Below the pieces are notes generated by a model. It was not told where the DNA came from and searched no databases. It saw only the letters and a list, made by a program, of their open reading frames with translations. A stretch of 9,004 nt of DNA from positions 1 to 9,004 of the forward strand of contig JBJMLG010000236.1 in assembly GCA_045805385.1 (NCBI GenBank), read 5' to 3'. Within the stretch, counting starts at the first letter, position 1, and the number at the start of each line of letters is the position of its first letter. The stretch comes from JADGHQ01 sp045805385 (GTDB lineage Bacteria > Actinomycetota > Thermoleophilia > Solirubrobacterales > Thermoleophilaceae). The translations under genes and the position numbers were made by a program. Below are positions 1 through 4,940 of the stretch, in pieces.

Positions 1-194
1 ACGCTCCATACCCCGCTTCTCCGACAACGGGCGCGAGGTGTTGCGCTCGCGCTCGGACCGACATCGACGGCCCGGCGGAGCTTGCCTGGGGGGCAGTTGG
101 GGGGCATTGAACGCCCCTGAACACCGGTTTTGAGCGGTCTTGAGCGGCGAACCGTCGCAGCTTGATATCGCCTGCAAACCCGCGTGGTAGAGCG
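1..194. other. Left edge, no supported gene
   Basis: I see no gene here that I can support. All three plus-strand frames are open from the window edge and stop between about 108 and 140, so the 3' end of a gene running in from the left is possible. None of the short C-terminal readings (for example one ending ELAWGAVGGH, another ending LNAPEHRF) is recognisable. An octamer TTGAGCGG occurs twice around 132-149, and GGTT/AACC arms flank it. The stretch lies on the 3' side of tRNA-Trp, where integrated elements commonly insert, but no attachment-site repeat is visible in the window. Confidence 0.3.
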
Positions 195-219
195 AAAAAC
201 CGCTTGCTAGAGCTAGCGG
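195..219 (-). terminator. Intrinsic terminator of tRNA-Trp
   Basis: Read on the minus strand, CCGCT and AGCGG pair, then an A-A mismatch and a GC/GC inner pair close a four-base loop. TTTTT follows directly (195-199). This is the layout of a rho-independent terminator. It begins within the last acceptor bases of tRNA-Trp, so the hairpin and the mature tRNA acceptor stem would compete for the same bases. Confidence 0.6.
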
Positions 220-290
220 GGCACCCAGGACTCGAACCTGGAGTCGCCGGTTTTGGAGACCGGTGCCTTATCCAATTTGGCCAGTGCCCC
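217..290 (-). tRNA. tRNA-Trp (anticodon CCA)
   Basis: The minus strand folds as a complete cloverleaf. It has a 7-bp acceptor stem GGGGCAC/GTGCCCC, a short D stem (GCC/GGC), an anticodon stem CCGGT/ACCGG around the loop CTCCAAA (anticodon CCA), a 5-base variable loop, and a T stem CCAGG/CCTGG around TTCGAGT. The discriminator is G (base 217), the usual bacterial tRNA-Trp identity base. The 3' CCA is not encoded and must be added after processing. In many actinobacteria a tRNA-Trp gene precedes secE-nusG; here a terminator and unassigned sequence follow instead. Confidence 0.95.
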
Positions 291-302
291 TGGCGGCGAC
301 GG

Positions 303-308
303 ATTGTA
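303..308 (-). promoter_or_regulatory. -10 element of tRNA-Trp
   Basis: The minus strand reads TACAAT, one base from the TATAAT consensus, ending 12 bases before the tRNA 5' end. No -35 hexamer is evident; its expected place (about 326-331) overlaps the -10 element of the divergent tRNA-Leu. Confidence 0.55.
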
Positions 309-322
309 GACGCGGTCGGGCC

Positions 323-328
323 TAGAAT
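323..328 (+). promoter_or_regulatory. -10 element of tRNA-Leu(UAG)
   Basis: TAGAAT lies 12 bases before the tRNA-Leu 5' end, a spacing that gives a transcript start a few bases upstream of the mature tRNA. The expected -35 position (about 300-305) overlaps the tRNA-Trp -10 element and does not resemble TTGACA. Confidence 0.55.
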
Positions 329-340
329 CGGGCGGCGCCA

Positions 341-425
341 GCGGATGTGGCGGAATTGGTAGACGCGCCGGCCTTAGGAGCCGGTGGGCCGAAAGCTCGT
401 GGGGGTTCGAGTCCCTCCATCCGCA
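341..425 (+). tRNA. tRNA-Leu (anticodon UAG)
   Basis: This is a class II tRNA of 85 bases. The acceptor stem GCGGATG pairs with CATCCGC, the anticodon stem is CCGGC/GCCGG around CTTAGGA (anticodon UAG, reads CUN Leu codons), the variable arm is long, and the T arm contains GGTTCGAGTCC. The discriminator is A, as expected for Leu. CCA is not encoded. It ends 13 bases before the stop codon of the converging membrane-protein gene. Confidence 0.95.
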
Positions 426-432
426 CTGCGAG

Positions 433-445
433 CGGCTGTCAGCCG
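433..445. terminator. Weak hairpin between tRNA-Leu and GAP gene
   Basis: CGGCT and AGCCG pair around GTC, right where tRNA-Leu and the converging gene end, overlapping that gene's stop codon. There is no T tract on either strand, so at best it is a weak two-way stop or processing hairpin. Confidence 0.2.
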
Positions 446-1074
446 GCGATGCTGTTGATCTCAATCCCGACGAACAGCAGCAGCACCAGCTCGCTGACCA
501 CCCACGAGTTCGTGTCCATCCAGTCGCGGACTTTCGGCAGCGCCACCTCGGCCCGCTTACCGAGTAGCAGCACCATCAGGGCCGGGATCGAGATCAGGAA
601 CAGCGTCAGCACGTAGAAGCCGACGCCGTGCCAGAGCGGCTCGTTATGGCCCGCCAATCTGCTCCCCACGGCCACCGACGAGGCGATGTCGGTCGGGAAG
701 AACCCGAGCAGGACGAAGCCGAGCTCGAACGCGAATCTCGGGGTCGCGCGCTGAAGCCGCTCCATCCACTTCGGCTTCTTCGCCGTCTTGCGCGTCAAGT
801 ACGTGCGCACGATCAGGAACGCCAGCAGGCCGAGGATCACGTAGTCGATGACGTCGCTCTTGGTCTTCTTCGAGGCGCTGCTCGTGCTCTTCAGGCCCTT
901 GACGATGAAGTAGGTGGCGACGACGACGATCGCGATCGAGAGCGCCGCGCCGGCCACATAGGCCATCGAGTTCCTACGCCAGCCGGCGCTCGTCGCGAGG
1001 AAGATCGGGCTGAGGATCTGCGGCCCCGCGACCATCACGAAGGCGAGCGGCATCAGCTGAACGAGACTTCCCAT
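439..1074 (-). CDS. GAP/Sap-family six-helix membrane protein
   Basis: The 211-residue product is an integral membrane protein of the GAP family (Sap, sulfolipid/GPL-addressing proteins, related in fold to LysE-type exporters). These are linked in mycobacteria to movement of surface glycolipids; the substrate here is unknown. Six hydrophobic segments are visible at about 4-27, 36-60, 74-93, 114-137, 148-172 and 189-209. A basic cytoplasmic loop (residues 60-74 and 94-113) separates the two halves. The first helix (LMPLAFVMVAGPQILSPIF) and the last loop and helix (a KVRDWMDTNSWVV region) resemble the family's conserved parts. The ATG start at 1074 places the first helix at the N-terminus as in relatives. 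An upstream in-frame TTG at 1110 would add 12 residues rich in Gly and Pro without a ribosome site. GGAGG at 1095-1091 is 16 bases from the ATG, rather far. Confidence 0.8.
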   Translation of the reverse strand: MGSLVQLMPLAFVMVAGPQILSPIFLATSAGWRRNSMAYVAGAALSIAIVVVATYFIVKGLKSTSSASKKTKSDVIDYVILGLLAFLIVRTYLTRKTAKKPKWMERLQRATPRFAFELGFVLLGFFPTDIASSVAVGSRLAGHNEPLWHGVGFYVLTLFLISIPALMVLLLGKRAEVALPKVRDWMDTNSWVVSELVLLLFVGIEINSIAG

Positions 1075-1161
1075 CGGGACGAGCCTGCCGCCTCCGGCGG
1101 GCCCGGTCAATCATCTGTAACGGGTGAAACGCCTGCGCAGGCGCATCGATCGCCCAGCTTG

Positions 1162-1167
1162 TACGTT
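1162..1167 (+). promoter_or_regulatory. -10 element, lysyl-oxidase-like gene
   Basis: TACGTT ends 10 bases before the ATG at 1178, so the transcript would have at most a few untranslated bases. No -35 hexamer and no Shine-Dalgarno are evident. Confidence 0.4.
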
Positions 1168-1177
1168 GGAATACGGG

Positions 1178-1978
1178 ATGCGCTTCCTCCCCGTCCTGGC
1201 CACCGCGGCGGTCCTCGCCCTCCCCCAAGCCGCCTCCGCTCAGCAGACGCCGACGGACTCGAACCCGTGCCTCGACACGGCCACGTACGCCGACCTGCTC
1301 TGCCCGGACCTGATCATGCACCCGCCGAGCGACCTTCGGGTGGATCGCAGGACTCGGCCCGGTCGCATACTGCTGCGCGCCACCAACTGGATCGAGAACA
1401 TCGGCACCGGCCCGGCCGAGCTGCGCGGTGTGCGCGACGGCGCCCGCACGATGAGCGCGCACCAGGTGATCCAGCGGAGCGTCCTCGTGCCGCTTCGGCT
1501 CGCACCGTCCGCGCGGCTCTACTTCTTCCCGATCCCGGGCCAATACCGCTACTGGAAGCTCCGCGACGCGGCGCGCTTCGAGCTCTGGTCCACCCACCCG
1601 AACGGGCAGGCGAAGCGGCTCGTGCGGCGCGGCCCGAAGCAGTACTACTGCCTCCGCGACCTCAGGCGCACCTACCCGAGCTCGACCTCACCGGGCAGGG
1701 CGGTCTACCCGGCTTGCAATCAGAACCCCAACGCGCGCCGCGTGACGCTCGGGACCTCGGTCGGCTGGGCCGACATCTACCCGGCGACCTACAACCAGCA
1801 GTGGATCGATGTGACAGGACTGCGCGGGCGCTTCCTCTACCGCCAGATCGTTGACCCGAAGAACCACATCGCCGAGTCGAACGAGACGAACAACACCGGC
1901 GAGGTCTACGTGAACCTGCCGTATCGGGGGAACGTGAAATTGCGCTCGCCCTTCTACTCGTCCTCGCCGGCGCGGTAG
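1178..1978 (+). CDS. Secreted lysyl-oxidase-like protein lacking copper His
   Basis: The 266-residue protein starts with a signal peptide (MRFLPVLATAAVLALPQAASA, cleavage near residue 21), so it acts outside the membrane. The rest matches the lysyl oxidase domain: LCPDLIMHPPSDLRV (41-55), a beta-rich middle, GPKQYYCLRD (152-161), GWADIYPATYNQQWIDVTGL (196-215), and VDPKNHIAESNETNNT near the end. In LOX a Lys and a Tyr form the quinone cofactor; against human LOX the matching residues are K154 and Y201, both present. The three copper histidines (HxHxH just before the F-x-x-Y-D-L region) are not: the stretch is GQYRYWKLRDAARFELW. It may be a structural or binding homologue, or use other ligands. 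The upstream in-frame GTG at 1124 would bury the signal peptide, so ATG 1178 is preferred. It converges on the HAD gene with 26 bases between. Confidence 0.85.
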   Translation: MRFLPVLATAAVLALPQAASAQQTPTDSNPCLDTATYADLLCPDLIMHPPSDLRVDRRTRPGRILLRATNWIENIGTGPAELRGVRDGARTMSAHQVIQRSVLVPLRLAPSARLYFFPIPGQYRYWKLRDAARFELWSTHPNGQAKRLVRRGPKQYYCLRDLRRTYPSSTSPGRAVYPACNQNPNARRVTLGTSVGWADIYPATYNQQWIDVTGLRGRFLYRQIVDPKNHIAESNETNNTGEVYVNLPYRGNVKLRSPFYSSSPAR

Positions 1979-2004
1979 TCCAACCGCTCGGCGCGGATCG
2001 CACG

Positions 2005-2676
2005 TCAGATCTCGGGCAGCGGCTCTTCGAGCGAGCCGAGCACGTCATCCGCGCCGGCGGCGGCGAGCTCCTCCTTGGTGTTGTGGTGGCTCGCCACACC
2101 CACGGCGATGAGGCCGGCGCCGAGCGCGGCCTTCACGTCGAGCGGCGTGTCGCCCACCACCATCGTTCGCTTGGGATCGAGCTCGTGCCCCGCCACGGTT
2201 CGCCCGCGGTGAAATGCGCGCTCGGTCAGCTCGATGCGGTCCGCCGAGTCGGAGCCGTATCCGCCGAAGCTGAAGAAGTGGTTGAGGCGGCCGCGGCCGA
2301 GCTTGGTGTGCGCCGCCGCCTCGACCGCGCCGGTCGTGATGCCCAAGAACACACCCTCCTCCATCAGCCGCGAAAGCAGCTCGTGGACACCGGGCAACAC
2401 GCGGTAACCCTCGGACTCGGACACGAAGTCCGGCAGCACAGACAGGTAGGTGTGGATCAGGCGCGCGAGCTCGCGCGGGCTCGGCTCGTGGCCCTGGTCC
2501 TTGGCGAATGTGAGGCGAGCCACCTCCGGGTCCGTCATGCCGGCGTCGGTGTAGGCGCCGATGTCGACCGGGTGCCCATACAGGCGCTCGAAGGCGAAGG
2601 CCCAGCTGCGCGCGCCGGCACCGCCCGAGTTGATGAGCGTGCCGTCGATGTCGAAGAGGACCGCCTCAGGGAGCAT
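2005..2676 (-). CDS. HAD-superfamily hydrolase, phosphoglycolate phosphatase-like
   Basis: The 223-residue cytoplasmic protein has the full set of HAD phosphatase motifs. Motif I is LFDIDGTL with nucleophile D9 and acid/base D11. Motif II is ITTG (T114 or T115), K125 can serve as the motif III lysine, and motif IV is GDTPLD with D176 and D180 for magnesium. An alpha-helical cap (about 18-90) lies between motif I and the core, as in Gph/PGMB-like enzymes. The family removes phosphate from small substrates such as phosphoglycolate; the substrate here cannot be told. The start is ATG 2676, with no clear Shine-Dalgarno and a -10 hexamer 8 bases upstream, suggesting a leaderless message. It is divergent from the VOC gene. 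Confidence 0.9.
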   Translation of the reverse strand: MLPEAVLFDIDGTLINSGGAGARSWAFAFERLYGHPVDIGAYTDAGMTDPEVARLTFAKDQGHEPSPRELARLIHTYLSVLPDFVSESEGYRVLPGVHELLSRLMEEGVFLGITTGAVEAAAHTKLGRGRLNHFFSFGGYGSDSADRIELTERAFHRGRTVAGHELDPKRTMVVGDTPLDVKAALGAGLIAVGVASHHNTKEELAAAGADDVLGSLEEPLPEI

Positions 2677-2683
2677 GCGTGCG

Positions 2684-2690
2684 TACCCTA
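2684..2690. promoter_or_regulatory. Overlapping divergent -10 elements
   Basis: The 7-base TACCCTA reads as TACCCT on the plus strand (10 bases before the VOC ATG at 2700) and as TAGGGT on the minus strand (8 bases before the HAD ATG at 2676). The symmetric TAnnnTA form is the arrangement known to give bidirectional promoters from one -10 site. Confidence 0.5.
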
Positions 2691-2699
2691 CGAGACCGG

Positions 2700-3050
2700 A
2701 TGCTTCAGCACGTGAGCGTGGAGGTTCGATCCGGCGACGTCCCCGCGTGCGTGCGCTTCTACGAGCTTGTCGGATTTGAGCACGTCGAGCCGCCCGAGAC
2801 GCTCAGGGGCGTGGCGACGTGGCTCCAGTGGGGGCGCACGCAGGTGCATCTGCTGCACACCGACACCCCTGTGAACCCACGCGATGGGCACCTCGCGGTG
2901 GTGGTCGAGGACTACGCCGCCACAGTCGACCGCCTGCGCGCGGCCGGCTTTGAGGTGGACCCGCACCAGGAGCACTGGGGCGCCCCGCGCTCGTTTGTGC
3001 GCGACCCCGCCGGCAATGGCGTGGAGCTGATGGCGGCGCCGCCGGCCTGA
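2700..3050 (+). CDS. VOC-family (glyoxalase-fold) protein
   Basis: The 116-residue single-domain protein has two beta-alpha-beta-beta-beta halves typical of the vicinal oxygen chelate superfamily. Candidate metal ligands sit at the usual strand positions: H4 (LQHVSVEV), H50 or H53 (TQVHLLHTD), H64 (GHLAVVVED) and E109 (NGVELMA). DPAGNGVEL (102-110) is a standard family motif. Members include glyoxalase I, dioxygenases and fosfomycin/bleomycin resistance proteins, and most single-domain ones are uncharacterised, so no substrate is assigned. It would work as a cytoplasmic dimer. A GTG at 2679 could add seven residues but would lie upstream of the likely transcript start; ATG 2700 is chosen because of the -10 spacing and because it starts just before the first strand. 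Confidence 0.85.
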   Translation: MLQHVSVEVRSGDVPACVRFYELVGFEHVEPPETLRGVATWLQWGRTQVHLLHTDTPVNPRDGHLAVVVEDYAATVDRLRAAGFEVDPHQEHWGAPRSFVRDPAGNGVELMAAPPA

Positions 3051-3078
3051 ACCAGCACACGGGCGCCCCTGTTCGGCT

Positions 3079-3084
3079 TACACT
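3079..3084 (+). promoter_or_regulatory. -10 element, membrane protein/rhodanese operon
   Basis: TACACT ends 10 bases before the ATG at 3095. No Shine-Dalgarno precedes that ATG, so the message is probably leaderless. It would drive both the membrane protein and the rhodanese-CBS gene four bases behind it. Confidence 0.4.
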
Positions 3085-3094
3085 TCTCCCCCTG

Positions 3095-3598
3095 ATGGAG
3101 GCCTCGTCTTCTGTCGAGATCCGGCATCCCAACCGGGACACCGCCGCCGCGAAGGCCACGAAGGCCGCGGTCATCCTGCTGCTGCTCACGAGCGCCGGGC
3201 TGATCCTCATCGTGACGGTGGGCGGCTGGAGCAACCTCCAGGGCGCTCAGATCGTCGCCATCGCGTGGCTCCTGATCTACCTACTGATGGCGTTCTACGT
3301 GGCGCGCTGGAACCGCGGCGTCCTGCCGGTGGCGTCTGCGATGGCGATCCTCCTCGCGGTGCTGGCGGCCGTCGCGGCGCCGAGCTGGTTCGACCGCGAC
3401 AAGAGCGGCTTCGACAACCCCGGCCTACCGCCCGGCATCCTCGGCCTCCTCTGCCTGCTGATCATCCCCGTGTCCCTCCTACTGATCGCCTTCGCGATGC
3501 GCGGCTTCCAACAAAAATGGAACGTGGAAGTCGAAGTCCCCCGAGGCGACGACCCGGACTGGGACACCAGAGCGACACCGCGCCCGGCAGCGGGCTAA
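3095..3598 (+). CDS. Four-helix membrane protein, unknown function
   Basis: I do not recognise the family. The 167-residue product has a basic N-terminal tail (residues 10-23), four hydrophobic segments at about 23-43, 51-70, 77-95 and 114-136, and a charged tail with Asp and Pro. Both ends would lie in the cytoplasm. Between helices 3 and 4 is a polar loop, WFDRDKSGFDNPGLPPG, outside the membrane. The stop TAA is four bases before the GTG of the rhodanese gene, so the two are likely co-transcribed and translationally coupled. A membrane partner for a sulfur/selenium-handling protein is possible but not shown. Confidence 0.75.
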   Translation: MEASSSVEIRHPNRDTAAAKATKAAVILLLLTSAGLILIVTVGGWSNLQGAQIVAIAWLLIYLLMAFYVARWNRGVLPVASAMAILLAVLAAVAAPSWFDRDKSGFDNPGLPPGILGLLCLLIIPVSLLLIAFAMRGFQQKWNVEVEVPRGDDPDWDTRATPRPAAG

Positions 3599-3602
3599 CC
3601 CC

Positions 3603-4268
3603 GTGCCGACGGGCGTCGGCCTCGCAGAGCTCAAGCGGCTGCTTGACGCCGGCGCGCAACTCGTTGAGGTGTTGCCCGCGGCCGAATTCGCCGACGAACA
3701 CATCCCGCGCGCGGTCAACATCCCGCTCAAGCAGCTCGACGCGACCACCACCGCGGGCCTCGACCGCGCGCGAGATGTCGTCGTCTACTGCTGGGATGGA
3801 CTCTGAGACCTGAGCCCACGAGCCGCGTGCCGGCTCGAGACTCTGGGCTTCGAGCGCGTCTACGACTACGTTGCCGGCAAGGCCGACTGGCTCGCGCACG
3901 GTCTCCCTCGGGAGGGCGAAACCGCCTCAACTCCCTACGCCGGTGAGCTTGTGGACCGCGATCCGCCGACCTGTGGGCTCACGGCCACAGTCGCCGACGT
4001 GCGCGACCTGCTCGAGGGCTCGCGCTATGGCTTCTGCCTGGTGCTCGAGGGCCGCGTCCTTCTCGGCCGGGTGCGCCGCAGCGCGATCGAGGACGTCGCC
4101 GGAACAAGCACCGTCGAGAGCGTGATGGAGCCGGGTCCGAGCACGGTGCGGTTCAACACCCGACCGGACGAGCTGATCGAGCGCCTGGCCGCACAGGACC
4201 TCCGGACCGCGATCGTGACGACGCCGACCGGCTGCCTGATCGGAGTGTTCCACCGGTCCGCGGATTGA
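3603..4268 (+). CDS. Rhodanese-CBS protein with in-frame UGA, candidate selenoprotein
   Basis: Read through one internal TGA (3804-3806), this frame gives a 221-residue protein. Residues 1-105 are a rhodanese (sulfurtransferase) domain: LVEVLPAAEFADEHIPRAVNIP, then VVVYCWDGL with catalytic-position Cys63, then the TGA at codon 68, then DLSPRAACRLETLGF and VYDYVAGKADWLAHGLP. Residues about 115-221 resemble a CBS pair (VADVRDLLEGSRYGFCLVLEG; VESVMEPGPSTV; ELIERLAAQDLRTAIVTTPTGCLIGV). The rhodanese fold is split by the TGA, and no other stop occurs before 4268, so the part after it is clearly conserved coding sequence. The TGA falls in the active-site loop, giving C-x4-U, where I recall Cys in relatives. 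A SECIS-like hairpin follows. If UGA only terminates, the products are a 67-residue fragment and perhaps a CBS fragment from GTG 3951, that is, a pseudogene. Start is GTG 3603, four bases after the upstream stop. Confidence 0.7.
3804..3850 (+). promoter_or_regulatory. UGA codon plus SECIS-like stem-loop
   Basis: After the UGA, CGAGCCG (3819-3825) pairs with CGGCTCG (3831-3837), a perfect 7-bp stem with loop CGUGC. Below it, AGCCCA (3813-3818) pairs with TGGGCT (3844-3849), with six unpaired bases on the 3' side. The loop begins 19 bases after the UGA and has G as its second base followed by U. This fits the published bacterial SECIS pattern (loop 16-37 bases downstream, G within its first two bases). 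GC-rich coding sequence forms hairpins easily, so the fold alone is suggestive only. Confidence 0.5.
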
Positions 4269-4269
4269 A

Positions 4270-4284
4270 GCGGATGCGCTCCGC
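4270..4284. terminator. Hairpin between rhodanese gene and tRNA-Leu
   Basis: GCGGA and TCCGC pair around a five-base loop in the 17-base gap between the converging rhodanese-CBS gene and tRNA-Leu(CAA). On the minus strand it is followed by CTTCAATCC, only weakly T-rich. A modest two-way terminator is possible. Confidence 0.3.
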
Positions 4285-4285
4285 A

Positions 4286-4368
4286 TGCCCGGGGGGGGAT
4301 TCGAACCCCCACGCCCTTTCGGGCAGAGCATTTTGAGTGCTCCGCGTCTGCCGTTCCGCCACCCGGGC
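4286..4368 (-). tRNA. tRNA-Leu (anticodon CAA)
   Basis: On the minus strand this is a class II tRNA of 83 bases. The acceptor stem GCCCGGG pairs with CCCGGGC, the anticodon stem GAGCA/TGCTC holds CTCAAAA (anticodon CAA, reads UUG), the long variable arm has a TGCCC-GAAA-GGGCG hairpin, and the T stem is GGGGG/CCCCC around TTCGAAT. The discriminator is A and CCA is not encoded. UUG is a rare codon in GC-rich genomes, so this is a low-demand tRNA. Confidence 0.95.
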
Positions 4369-4378
4369 GGGCTTGCTG

Positions 4379-4384
4379 ATCGTA
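4379..4384 (-). promoter_or_regulatory. -10 element of tRNA-Leu(CAA)
   Basis: The minus strand reads TACGAT ending 10 bases before the tRNA 5' end. The -35 region would fall inside the last codons of the membrane-protein gene upstream, and no TTGACA-like sequence is there. Read-through from that gene could also supply the tRNA. Confidence 0.4.
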
Positions 4385-4390
4385 GCCGCG

Positions 4391-4834
4391 CTACAGAGCG
4401 TCGCGATCCGCCGGTGGTGGCGGCGGCGCGGGGCGCGTGCGCGCCCGCGGGCGCGTGCCGAGTGCGGCGTCAGCGCCGCGGGTAGCGCTCAAGCCGCCGT
4501 ACACGATCGCGATCGTCGCGAGCAGGGCGAGCCATATACCGGCGCCGCGGTCGCTCGCCTCGAGCAGGAAGCTGAGCACGATCACGAACGCCACGCCCCC
4601 GAGGCCCGCGATCAGGCGGTCGCGCTCGATCGGCAGCGTCACCTCGCGCCCGCCCGCGTCGATGAGCACGATCGCGAGCACCACGAGCGCGATCACCGCA
4701 AGGATCACATCGACGAAGTCGAACAGCTCCCACGCGCTGAGGCTGGCGCTCCAGGTGAGGAACAGGAACAGGAACAGCGCCGCAGCCGCGACCGCGGCGA
4801 TCCACTCGCCGAGACTCACCCTCGATGTGTCCAC
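4391..4834 (-). CDS. Four-helix membrane protein with Pro/Arg tail
   Basis: I do not recognise the family. The 147-residue product has four hydrophobic segments at about 10-28, 40-59, 73-92 and 98-117, linked by short loops (DAGGREVTLPIERDR between 2 and 3), and a C-terminal tail of Arg, Ala and six Pro (130-143). Both ends are predicted cytoplasmic. The start is GTG 4834, set by an unusually strong purine-rich ribosome site (GGAGGGGGAGAC directly before it). This gene has a proper leader and promoter, unlike most neighbours. It is divergent from the M28 peptidase and upstream of tRNA-Leu(CAA) on the same strand. Confidence 0.8.
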   Translation of the reverse strand: MDTSRVSLGEWIAAVAAAALFLFLFLTWSASLSAWELFDFVDVILAVIALVVLAIVLIDAGGREVTLPIERDRLIAGLGGVAFVIVLSFLLEASDRGAGIWLALLATIAIVYGGLSATRGADAALGTRPRARTRPAPPPPPADRDAL

Positions 4835-4870
4835 GTCTCCCCCTCCGCTTTTGCAGGGCTTTCGCGCCGG

Positions 4871-4900
4871 ACTCTAGGGACGGGCGGGGACGGCTCGCAA
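4871..4900 (-). promoter_or_regulatory. Promoter of four-helix membrane protein
   Basis: On the minus strand TTGCGA (4900-4895) and TAGAGT (4876-4871) are separated by 18 bases, a fair match to a housekeeping-sigma promoter. Transcription would start near 4864, giving a leader of about 30 bases that carries the Shine-Dalgarno. It is the only clear -35/-10 pair I found in the window. Confidence 0.5.
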
Positions 4901-4926
4901 TCGGCTCTTCGTCCGCCATCGCCCGC

Positions 4927-4932
4927 GATACT
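4927..4932 (+). promoter_or_regulatory. -10 element of M28 peptidase gene
   Basis: GATACT ends 8 bases before the GTG at 4941, so transcription would begin at or next to that codon. This supports GTG 4941 as a leaderless start over ATG 4947. Confidence 0.35.
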
Positions 4933-4940
4933 GCCGGGCC

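Noticed and set aside
1075..1110. TTG 1110 as start of the GAP-family protein
   Set aside because: It adds 12 Gly/Pro residues not expected in the family and has no ribosome site; ATG 1074 puts the first helix at the N-terminus.
628..1854. 408-codon plus-strand open frame
   Set aside because: It overlaps the GAP-family gene antisense and the lysyl-oxidase-like gene in another frame; the translation is Arg/Pro/His-rich with no motif, a GC shadow.
3462..3899. 145-codon minus-strand frame over the UGA region
   Set aside because: No motif; antisense to the rhodanese domain, and explained by base composition.
3951..4268. Separate CBS-domain gene starting at GTG 3951
   Set aside because: The same frame upstream to the UGA encodes conserved rhodanese sequence that this start would leave out, and no Shine-Dalgarno precedes it. 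Kept only as the fallback if the UGA is a true stop.
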